Assembly: GCA_001799695.1 (NCBI GenBank)
Contig: MGTY01000114.1
Span: forward strand, 1-43,094
DNA: 43,094 bases
Direction of reading: 5' to 3'
Origin: Elusimicrobia bacterium GWA2_69_24
GTDB taxonomy: Bacteria > Elusimicrobiota > Elusimicrobia > UBA1565
Below, piece after piece: positions 15,490 through 21,943 of this stretch; positions within the stretch are counted from its first letter, which is position 1, and each line of letters starts with the position of its first letter. Below the pieces are notes generated by a model. It worked only from the letters and a program-made list of their open reading frames with translations, searched no databases and was not told the DNA's origin. Made by a program: the position numbers and the translations under genes.

Positions 15490-15637
15490 AGTCCTACCGG
15501 GCGAACTTTACGCTCAGACGGCGCATCGAACACGAAATGCACGGGGCGAATCCCCCCGTCCGTTCCTGCTCCGCGGGCCCGGGCGCCCAGGTCCGCTGCT
15601 CCGGCCGCCAGGTCGTGCTGGAGCGGGCAATTTGAGA
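15490..15637 (+). pseudogene. Remnant of a gene 3' end sharing the deacetylase C-terminal motif
   Basis: In a different frame from the preceding ORF, this stretch encodes SYRANFTLRRRIEHEM, then SCSAGPGAQVRC, then GRQVVLER and a stop at 15633-15635. The last 23 residues or so match the C-terminus of the 7740-9590 deacetylase. The fragment has no start, ribosome site or N-terminal domain. It is either a duplicated tail or the survivor of a second, deleted gene of the same family. Confidence 0.55.
15559..15626 (+). repeat. 68-bp direct repeat, copy 2
   Basis: It matches 9481-9548 at 63 of 68 positions, in the same orientation, 6.1 kb away. Confidence 0.85.
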
Positions 15638-15665
15638 TGAAGACGCCTCAAAAGAGTCCCCATAA

Positions 15666-15956
15666 TCAAAGGCGATCGGCCCAGTAGCGCGGCTCACGGT
15701 GCAAGTGCGCCACGGCGACGACGACGAGCATTTTCCCATCCACCCCGAAGATCAAACCATACGGAAACCGGGCCAACAGGCAACGATGCATGTTTGGCTC
15801 GATCTTCGGGCAGGACAACGGGAAAGCCGCGGCGCGCCTGACCGCCCGGTCGACTTCAACGAGAAACTCCCGCCCCAACCCTGTCGCCTGTCCGTCGTGC
15901 CAGGCAACGGCGTCATCGAGTTCCTGCCGGGCCACGGCAAGAAGACGAACTCTCAC
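15666..15956 (-). CDS. RelE/ParE-family toxin
   Basis: The 96-residue protein has the ParE/RelE layout: N-terminal helices (ARQELDDAVAWHDGQ), then a beta-sheet with HRCLLARFPYGLIFGVDGK and MLVVVAVAHLHREPRYW. The Arg-Phe-Pro-Tyr strand and the terminal HxxREPxYW are typical. Known members either inhibit gyrase (ParE) or cleave mRNA in the ribosome (RelE); the REPxYW ending is common in ParE-like toxins. Its ATG overlaps the antitoxin stop (ATGA at 15953-15956), the usual antitoxin-first arrangement. Confidence 0.88.
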   Translation of the reverse strand: MRVRLLAVARQELDDAVAWHDGQATGLGREFLVEVDRAVRRAAAFPLSCPKIEPNMHRCLLARFPYGLIFGVDGKMLVVVAVAHLHREPRYWADRL

Positions 15957-16174
15957 ACGCGGCGATGCTTGGCCATGACGGTCTCATAGGCGAGCGTCGG
16001 GGCTCGGCCGGTTCTATAGGCCGCCCAGCGCTTGCGGGCCTCCTTCGCCCAGACCCGGTCGATCTCCGGGTCCGGCTGGTCCAAGTCCGTCAGGATCGCG
16101 TCCACCAGACGCATTTTTTCCACGTCCGGCAAATCATGAATCTCGGCCGCCAGCTTTTTCACCGCCTTGGCCAT
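15953..16174 (-). CDS. Antitoxin of the RelE/ParE module (TIGR02574-like addiction module component)
   Basis: The 73-residue protein consists of an N-terminal helix (MAKAVKKLAAEIHDLPDVEK), the segment RLVDAILTDLDQPDPEIDRV with a WAKEARKRW helix, and a tail that would wrap the toxin. This matches the family of small antitoxins described as 'addiction module component'. The start at 16174 is set by GGAGG five bases upstream; the longer frame to 16246 overlaps the promoter. It binds and neutralises the toxin encoded immediately downstream. Confidence 0.85.
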   Translation of the reverse strand: MAKAVKKLAAEIHDLPDVEKMRLVDAILTDLDQPDPEIDRVWAKEARKRWAAYRTGRAPTLAYETVMAKHRRV

Positions 16175-16223
16175 GTCAGCCTCCGTTCTCGCCCGAGTCG
16201 TGGGGCGTTTTCCAGCATAACTC

Positions 16224-16232
16224 AGTATAACA
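16224..16232 (-). promoter_or_regulatory. Extended -10 promoter of the toxin-antitoxin operon
   Basis: Read on the minus strand, TGT-TATACT gives an extended -10 about 50 bp before the antitoxin ATG. It leaves a short leader containing the GGAGG ribosome site. Confidence 0.5.
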
Positions 16233-16279
16233 GGAATCATGAACAACCGCCACGCACGCGTACTCGCGCCGGGAATCGA

Positions 16280-16969
16280 TCAGGTCCGGAAGCGGTAGCC
16301 GAAGCGGGCCACGGTCTCGATCCGGAGGCCCGCCCTCCGACCCAGCGCCCTCCGGAGGCGGCTGACCGTCACATCGACGGCACGCGTGTCCGCCGTGCGG
16401 CTCATCCCCCAGGCGCCTTCCAGAAGATAGGCGCGGTTCAATACCCGCCCCGCCTTGCGCATGAGTATCTCCAAGAGCTCGAACTCCCGCGGACGCAGTT
16501 CGACGGACTTGCCGCGGACCCGGCATACGTGCCGGCCGGGATCGAGCGCGACCGGACCCCGCTCCATGACGTCGGACCGCAGTTCCTCCACGTCGTAGCG
16601 GCGGCGGAGCACGGCCCGGATCCGGGCCGACACCTCGCCCTCATCGCAGCCCCCGAAGGCGATGTAGTCGTCCGCGGCGAGATCGAAGGCCTGGATCATG
16701 CCCTCCTCGGAGCTGCGTCTGCTGGCCACGATCACGGGCAGGCCGCGGCCCTCCTTCGTCTGCCGGATGATCTGGAGCCAGGCCAGGCCGTCCAAGTCGG
16801 GGAGCCGCAGCTCGACCACGACGAGATCCGGCCTCCGGTGGAGGAGCTCTTCAAGCCCTTGGCTTGCCGTGGGGACGACGCGCAGTTCGTATCCGCCCGT
16901 TTGCGCGCAAGCGGACAGCAGACGCTCCAGCGCAGGATCGGACCGGATGGCTAAAATGCGGTAACTCAT
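16280..16969 (-). CDS. OmpR/PhoB-family response regulator with Glu in place of the phospho-acceptor Asp
   Basis: The 229-residue protein has a receiver domain (1-120) and a winged-helix DNA-binding domain (about 135-229; RPREFELLEILMRKAGRVLN, then VDVTVSRLRRAL and GYRF are classic). The receiver is degenerate: the phospho-acceptor position reads VVVELRLPDLDG, with Glu53 where Asp is expected; the acidic pair is replaced by RSD (10-11); and the conserved Lys is absent (DDYIAFGG). Ser83 remains. Asp-to-Glu is a classic phosphomimetic, so this regulator may be constitutively active or controlled by something other than a kinase. It is divergent from the 17.2-34.2 kb operon, whose upstream direct repeats look like a site for this protein class. 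Confidence 0.88.
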   Translation of the reverse strand: MSYRILAIRSDPALERLLSACAQTGGYELRVVPTASQGLEELLHRRPDLVVVELRLPDLDGLAWLQIIRQTKEGRGLPVIVASRRSSEEGMIQAFDLAADDYIAFGGCDEGEVSARIRAVLRRRYDVEELRSDVMERGPVALDPGRHVCRVRGKSVELRPREFELLEILMRKAGRVLNRAYLLEGAWGMSRTADTRAVDVTVSRLRRALGRRAGLRIETVARFGYRFRT

Positions 16970-17038
16970 ATTTCGCCGGAGCGCAGGAGGGACTTCTCGG
17001 CGAACCTTGGACTGATCCGTCCAACCCAGGCAATCACA

Positions 17039-17066
17039 ATTATATCAGATTAATTCACATTGTCAA
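17039..17066 (-). promoter_or_regulatory. Consensus sigma-70 promoter for the divergent OmpR-type regulator
   Basis: On the minus strand: TTGACA (17066-17061), 16-bp spacer, TATAAT (17044-17039). Both boxes match consensus exactly. The leader to the ATG at 16969 would be about 60 bases. The region 16990-17170 is strikingly A/T-rich for this window. Confidence 0.8.
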
Positions 17067-17094
17067 GTGCTGTATAGTCAATGAATTCACGTTG
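17052..17094 (+). repeat. Two 11-bp near-identical direct repeats spaced 32 bp apart
   Basis: AATTCACATTG (17052-17062) and AATTCACGTTG (17084-17094) differ at one base and are three helical turns apart. The first overlaps the -35 and spacer of the minus-strand promoter, so bound protein there could repress the regulator gene. Whether they are real operators is untested. Confidence 0.4.
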
Positions 17095-17122
17095 CTTTAT
17101 ATGCATTTATAATCCGTCGTAG

Positions 17123-17166
17123 TGTTACATTCATGTTACTTCTATGTTGTCTCGGTGTTACATTAA
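17123..17166 (+). promoter_or_regulatory. Four contiguous 11-bp direct repeats, OmpR/PhoB-type operator
   Basis: Units TGTTACATTCA, TGTTACTTCTA, TGTTGTCTCGG and TGTTACATTAA follow one another with no gap (17123, 17134, 17145, 17156). A 7-bp half-site plus 4-bp spacer, repeated every 11 bp head to tail, is how PhoB/OmpR-type winged-helix dimers bind. The array ends 7 bp before a -10 box, replacing a normal -35, as in activator-dependent Pho-type promoters. The most likely ligand is the divergent OmpR-type regulator (inference). Confidence 0.75.
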
Positions 17167-17173
17167 CATTCCA

Positions 17174-17179
17174 TATAAG
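17174..17179 (+). promoter_or_regulatory. -10 box of the surface-fibre operon
   Basis: TATAAG lies just after the 11-bp repeat array and 31 bp before the ATG at 17211. There is no consensus -35 because the operator occupies that place. Confidence 0.55.
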
Positions 17180-17210
17180 AGGTAAGGATATCACGCTCAT
17201 GGAGAACAAC

Positions 17211-17588
17211 ATGCATCGGATACTGGCGATCGAAGATGACCCTTTAATGCGCAGACTGCTCCGCGATACCTTCAAACCCGCCGGCTTCGACTTCCTCTCC
17301 TGCGATACCGGACTCGGGGGCCTACGGTCGGCGGAAGACGACAAGCCGGACCTCATCATCTTGGATTTCAACCTCCCGGACATCGACGGGCTGGAGGTCT
17401 GCCGCAGGCTGAAGGCCGGCGCCGCGACCAGGCACATTCCCGTGGTCATCCTCACGGGCGAGGCGCGGGGCGTCGCCCAGCGGGTGAGCGCGCTGGATTC
17501 GGGGGCCGATGACTATCTCTTCAAGCCTATCAGCCCGCGCGCGCTGACGAGCCGGGTCCGGGCGCTTTTGCGTCCCGCGAACGGCTGA
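17211..17588 (+). CDS. Stand-alone response regulator receiver, first gene of the surface-fibre operon
   Basis: The 125-residue single receiver has Asp8-Asp9 (EDDP) near the start, the phospho-acceptor in IILDFNLPDIDG, a Thr in VILTGE and a Lys in LFKPIS, so it is fully canonical. It contrasts with the degenerate regulator encoded divergently. The ATG at 17211 has GGAG six bases upstream; the ATG at 17199 is an alternative start. With no output domain it may compete for or relay phosphate from the histidine kinase encoded three genes downstream. The stop is 18 bp before the FN3-protein start. Confidence 0.88.
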   Translation: MHRILAIEDDPLMRRLLRDTFKPAGFDFLSCDTGLGGLRSAEDDKPDLIILDFNLPDIDGLEVCRRLKAGAATRHIPVVILTGEARGVAQRVSALDSGADDYLFKPISPRALTSRVRALLRPANG

Positions 17589-17606
17589 AGAATTACCCGG
17601 GACATC

Positions 17607-19934
17607 ATGGATCGAGCCGGCGGACCCAGCGGACACGGAAGCGGCCTCGGACGCGCCGCCGGCTTCCTGGCCGCTCTCTCCGTCCTCGCGGCGTCGGGCG
17701 TCTGGGCCGAGGTCCCGATGACCGGGGGCTCGCGGAACCTGCGGCGCAGCGCTTTGGGGAGCGGAGGACTCCTGGCCTCCGCCGCCGGATTCCGGCTCAA
17801 CGGGACGGTGGGGGAGCCCGCCGCCGCGCCCCTGTCGGCCGCCGGATTCCGTCTGGGATCCGGGCTGCATTCCATCCTCGCCCAGCCCGGAAGCGTCGCC
17901 TCCATCGTCGCCGTGTCCAAGGCCACCGGCTCGCTCGAACTGGCCTGGACCGCGCCCGGCCGCGACGGCATCATCGGCGCCGTCGCGGGCGGCGCCTGGC
18001 GCATCGACTATTCTTCGGACACCGGCCACGCCTTCTCTCCCAGCGTCTACCGGGTCGTGCTCTCCACGACTTTCAGCGCGGGCGCGCCGCAGGCCTACAC
18101 GCTCACCGGCCTGGAAGCCAACACCACCTACTTCGCGAGGATATACCTCTCCGACGACCGCGGGGCTTTGTCCGAGGATTCCTCCCCGAGCGCGGAATCC
18201 ACTCTGGCCAGGACGCCGATCTCCCCGATGCTCAGCGGAGTGTTCATGAGCAGCGTGACCTTCACGTGGACATTGCCCGCGGGCGGGGCGGAAGGCTACC
18301 GGCTCGACGGTTCGTCCACGGATTTCGGAGCGCTCCCCCCGGACGACATCCTCCGGAGTTCCCGGACCTCGGACGGGACGGCCCTCACCCTGAGCGTCTT
18401 GGGGCTGCGCTCGAACACGACCTACTATTTCCGTCTGGGCAGCCTGAACTGGCAAAGCGACGTGAATTTCGTCACGGTCATCGCGACGGTGACCTTGCCC
18501 GGCGCTCCCGAGCCGATCATGAACCTCTCGTCGGACCCGGACGCCTGGGGCCGAAACCTGCGCTTCGCCTGGTCGAACCCGGTGTTCGCCGACCCGGCCG
18601 GGGTCCTGGTGCTCGCGAGCACGCAGACCATCTCCGCCGATGTCGAGAACGGCGTCGCCTACCCCGCGGGCTACGTCTTCGCCGACGGCAGCGTCGTACG
18701 CTCGAGCGCGGCCGCGGCCGACCACCTGGAATCGGGACTCGAGCTCGACACGACCTACTTCTACCGCTTCTACAGCAGGAATCTGTCGGACCTCTACTCC
18801 GTCCATGTCGCGACGGCGCTCTTCCTGGACCTCCCGCCCATGGGTCCGGCCGGGCTCTTCGCTTCGGCGGACGCCGGCCGCACGCAGATCGCGATCGGCT
18901 GGTCGAGCGTGACGACCAGTATGGACGGGACCCCGTTCCAGGACCCCGCCTCCCCCCGGAACCTCGAGCTGCGGCGCTACGACGTCTTCCGCGCCACCGG
19001 CATCGCGCATCCCTCTTGGGTCTGGGTCGGGTCCGCGACCACGGCCGGCTCCAGCTGGAGCGGCCCCATCCCGGACCCGGACTCGGTGTACTACTACCGG
19101 GTCGCCTCCCAGGACGACGTCGGCGGCGAGGACACCCGGATGGCCGTGGACACCCGGGGCAACGTCTACGCCCTGGCTCCGGACCGCGTTTCGCACCTCA
19201 TGGTCCCCGCAGAACTCGCCGCGGTCCTGAGGCCCGAGGGGAATTCCTTCGGCTCTCCGATATTCCTGCGGGGCTCGGAGAGCCCCGCCGAGGTGGGCGG
19301 CCGCGTCGTCCGGTCCATCCGGTTCGATCCGCTGCAGCCCTCCGGCGCCATCGCCGGGAGCATCCGGACCGCCGACGCCGGGATGGAGGTCCTGCTCCAC
19401 TACGACGTGCAGGGAGGGCAGGTGGTGCCCAGCGCCTACGCTCCGCAAGGGGCGCGCCTGGCCCTCGCGCCGGGGCCGCAATCGGGCCCGCCCAACGCCG
19501 AGGACCGCTTGTCCGCCTATTGGCACAACGGGGAGAAATACGTCAAGGTATTCGGCCGCGTGGACACGGGGGCTCAGACCGTCCGCCTGAACACCTCCCT
19601 GCCCGGCGCCTACCAGGTACGGAGTCTCGTGCGCACGGAGGGATTCTCCTTCGACGTCTCGCAAGTCACGAACAAGGTCATCACCCCCAATCACGACGGG
19701 ATCAACGACTACGTGACCTTCATCTTCGACAACCCGCGCGACGCGGCTCCCTCGGGCAGGATCTATGACTTGCGCGGCGCCCTGGTGTCCGAGATGCGCC
19801 GCGGGACCCAGGTGGCGGACAGCCTGGTCTGGGACGGCACCGCCGGCGGCCGCGTGGTCCCCCGCGGCGTCTACATCTACCAGATCCAGGCCGAAGGGAA
19901 GACGTTCAATGGGACCGTGGTGGTGATACGGTGA
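17607..19934 (+). CDS. Secreted multi-FN3 protein with T9SS/FlgD-like C-terminal domain
   Basis: The 775-residue protein has a signal peptide (hydrophobic AGFLAALSVLAASGVWA, about 18-34). A short repeated motif follows (AAGFRLNGTVGEP, then AAGFRLGSGLHS). Several fibronectin type III-like modules come between about 90 and 520, each with LxxNTTYFxR or LDTTYFYRF strands. The last 85 residues (from VITPNHDGIND at 691) match the Ig-like C-terminal domain shared by FlgD and type IX secretion cargo, ending GVYIYQIQAEGKTFNGTVVV. Such domains direct export or surface attachment in Bacteroidota and relatives. Its stop overlaps the next start (GTGA at 19931-19934), and the neighbour is a PorV-like barrel, the partner class used in type IX export. 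Role inferred: exported surface or adhesion protein of this operon. Confidence 0.78.
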   Translation: MDRAGGPSGHGSGLGRAAGFLAALSVLAASGVWAEVPMTGGSRNLRRSALGSGGLLASAAGFRLNGTVGEPAAAPLSAAGFRLGSGLHSILAQPGSVASIVAVSKATGSLELAWTAPGRDGIIGAVAGGAWRIDYSSDTGHAFSPSVYRVVLSTTFSAGAPQAYTLTGLEANTTYFARIYLSDDRGALSEDSSPSAESTLARTPISPMLSGVFMSSVTFTWTLPAGGAEGYRLDGSSTDFGALPPDDILRSSRTSDGTALTLSVLGLRSNTTYYFRLGSLNWQSDVNFVTVIATVTLPGAPEPIMNLSSDPDAWGRNLRFAWSNPVFADPAGVLVLASTQTISADVENGVAYPAGYVFADGSVVRSSAAAADHLESGLELDTTYFYRFYSRNLSDLYSVHVATALFLDLPPMGPAGLFASADAGRTQIAIGWSSVTTSMDGTPFQDPASPRNLELRRYDVFRATGIAHPSWVWVGSATTAGSSWSGPIPDPDSVYYYRVASQDDVGGEDTRMAVDTRGNVYALAPDRVSHLMVPAELAAVLRPEGNSFGSPIFLRGSESPAEVGGRVVRSIRFDPLQPSGAIAGSIRTADAGMEVLLHYDVQGGQVVPSAYAPQGARLALAPGPQSGPPNAEDRLSAYWHNGEKYVKVFGRVDTGAQTVRLNTSLPGAYQVRSLVRTEGFSFDVSQVTNKVITPNHDGINDYVTFIFDNPRDAAPSGRIYDLRGALVSEMRRGTQVADSLVWDGTAGGRVVPRGVYIYQIQAEGKTFNGTVVVIR

Positions 19935-21943
19935 ATCGAACTCCCTGGAAGCCGCGCGAGGCGGGCGGGCGGATGACGCCTCGCCTGCGGCTTTTCGCCG
20001 TCGTCATGGGGGTCGCGGGGCTCCTGAACACGGCGGGTCCGGCCGGCGCCGCCTTCTCGGACCTGGGGGCGGGCGCCCGTGCGCCGGGGATGGGCGACGC
20101 CTTCGTGCCCGTGGCGGACGACGTCTACGCGCTCTACTACAACCCGGCGGGGCTCGGCCTGCTGCGCCGGCCCGAGCTGGGCGCCGCATACAGCCAGCTC
20201 TTCTGGGGCCTGTCGGACGGGTCCAACCTGAGTACCTCCTTCGTCGGCTACGCCCACCCCATCGCGGAGGGGAATCACGGCACGGTCGCCGGCGCCTGGA
20301 ACACCTTCTCCCTCGACACGAACCTCTACCGGGAGGATGCCTTCAGCCTGTCCTACGGCCGGCTCTGGCTCGGCCGCCCCGAGACCGCCGAGCTCTACGC
20401 CGGGACCAGCCTCAAATACCTGCGGAGCTCCTTCGGCTCCTTCGCGGAGGCGGAGAACGGGACCGACGGGATCCAGAAATCGGGCCGGTCCGACCCCGTG
20501 CTCACCGGCCCCTCGCGCCACGAGGCGTTCGACGCGGACCTGGGACTCCTATGCCGGTTCCGGAAGCATTACGCCGTCGGGTTCTCGGCCCAGCACCTCA
20601 CCCAGCCCGACATGGCGTTCAGTTCCGGCGACACGGACCGGCTGCCCCTGGCCCTCAAGGCGGGACTCGCCTATCGCAGCCTGGTATCCAATCTCGTGGT
20701 CCAGGCCGACACCCGCAGGGCGCCGGACGGATCCCAGGACCGGACGTTCACCGCCGCGGCCGAGCGTTGGTTCCCGCGCCTGCTGGTGGGAGAGTTCGGG
20801 ATGCGGGGAGCCCTCTCCCTGGGGAGCCGAGAGTACAAACAGCTGACCGCCGGGCTCTCCTACCGCACACGCCGGCTGGAGATCAGCTACGGCTTCGCCA
20901 TGCCCATCCAGACCGTGAGATCCACGGCGGGCACCCATCGCTTCGCGATCAATTTCCGCTTCGGCCGGCCCAGCGACGACGAAGAATCCCTCGAGATCGT
21001 GCTGGAGGCCATGCGGCAGCTCAAGGAGCAGGCCCGGGTACAGGCCCTGAAGGACCGTGCCGAGGGCCTCACCGCGGGTCAGCGCCGCGTCTACGAGGAA
21101 TACGCGGCGCAAAGCCGGTTCCATCTCTCGCAGGGCCGCTATCAGGAATCCCAGCGGCAGTTGAGCCTCGCCCTCACCGTGGGCCCTCCCGGCGAGGAGC
21201 TCATCGCGCGCTTCGGCCGGCTCAACATGGCCGTCGAGCACTTCGCCAGGCTGCCCCGCTACCAGGAGGATCCCGCTGAAGCCGCCACGCACCAGGGGAT
21301 ACTGGCCTACGTGGAGGACCGGGGCCTGGAAGCCGTGCAGAAGCTTTCCCTGGCCCTCGCCCTGGGCCCCGCGGACCCCGGCGTGGAGCGGCTCCTCGCG
21401 GCGATCGAAGGCGCCACCGGCCTCCGGCGCGTCCAGGGGATCACGGTGACTCCCAAGAGCCTCATCATCGACGCCAAGCTCACCCAGGCCGAGGCGGCCC
21501 TCTCCGAGGGTCGCCATGGCGACGCCGTGGACCTGAGCCTGGAGGTGCTGCGCGAGGACGACACCCGCCCCCGCGCCTGGCAGAATCTCGGCACCGCCTA
21601 TTTCGCCTTGAAGGATTTCGACAGCTCGCTGAGAGCCTGGCGGCAGGCCCTGCGCCACGAGAAGAGCCCCGCCATCCGCGAGGCGATACGGGGCTACCTC
21701 AAGTCGCTGGAGCGCTTGCGCCGCCGTGAGCCCGCGAAGACCGTGTCGCCCGTCCGCCCCATCCCCGAGCGCGTGCGTCTCTCCGAGCGCGAGGTGTCGG
21801 AGCTCTTCAACCGCGGCATCGACGCGTATACCCGCCGCGAATTCAACCGCGCCGCCGAGGCGTTCCGGACCATACTCGAGGCGCGCCCCAACCACGAAGA
21901 GGCGCTCAAGGCGCTGCACCGAGTCCAGGAGGAACTGCGATGA
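19931..21943 (+). CDS. PorV/UPF0164-like outer-membrane barrel fused to TPR domain
   Basis: The 670-residue product has a signal peptide (LRLFAVVMGVAGLLN). The next segment contains GARAPGMGDAFVPVADDVYA and YYNPAGLGLL, the conserved N-terminus of PorV/PorQ/UPF0164 outer-membrane proteins. Beta-strand-rich sequence continues to about residue 340 (AINFRFG). From about 345 to the end it is helical with TPR-like units, for example AWQNLGTAYFALKDFDSSL and the terminal FNRGIDAYTRREFNRAAEAF. A barrel carrying periplasmic TPRs is unusual for PorV relatives, which are normally barrel only. The start is GTG at 19931 by overlap with the previous stop; ATG at 19973, with GAGG seven bases upstream, is a serious alternative. 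It overlaps the kinase gene by ATGA (21940-21943). Confidence 0.75.
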   Translation: MNRTPWKPREAGGRMTPRLRLFAVVMGVAGLLNTAGPAGAAFSDLGAGARAPGMGDAFVPVADDVYALYYNPAGLGLLRRPELGAAYSQLFWGLSDGSNLSTSFVGYAHPIAEGNHGTVAGAWNTFSLDTNLYREDAFSLSYGRLWLGRPETAELYAGTSLKYLRSSFGSFAEAENGTDGIQKSGRSDPVLTGPSRHEAFDADLGLLCRFRKHYAVGFSAQHLTQPDMAFSSGDTDRLPLALKAGLAYRSLVSNLVVQADTRRAPDGSQDRTFTAAAERWFPRLLVGEFGMRGALSLGSREYKQLTAGLSYRTRRLEISYGFAMPIQTVRSTAGTHRFAINFRFGRPSDDEESLEIVLEAMRQLKEQARVQALKDRAEGLTAGQRRVYEEYAAQSRFHLSQGRYQESQRQLSLALTVGPPGEELIARFGRLNMAVEHFARLPRYQEDPAEAATHQGILAYVEDRGLEAVQKLSLALALGPADPGVERLLAAIEGATGLRRVQGITVTPKSLIIDAKLTQAEAALSEGRHGDAVDLSLEVLREDDTRPRAWQNLGTAYFALKDFDSSLRAWRQALRHEKSPAIREAIRGYLKSLERLRRREPAKTVSPVRPIPERVRLSEREVSELFNRGIDAYTRREFNRAAEAFRTILEARPNHEEALKALHRVQEELR

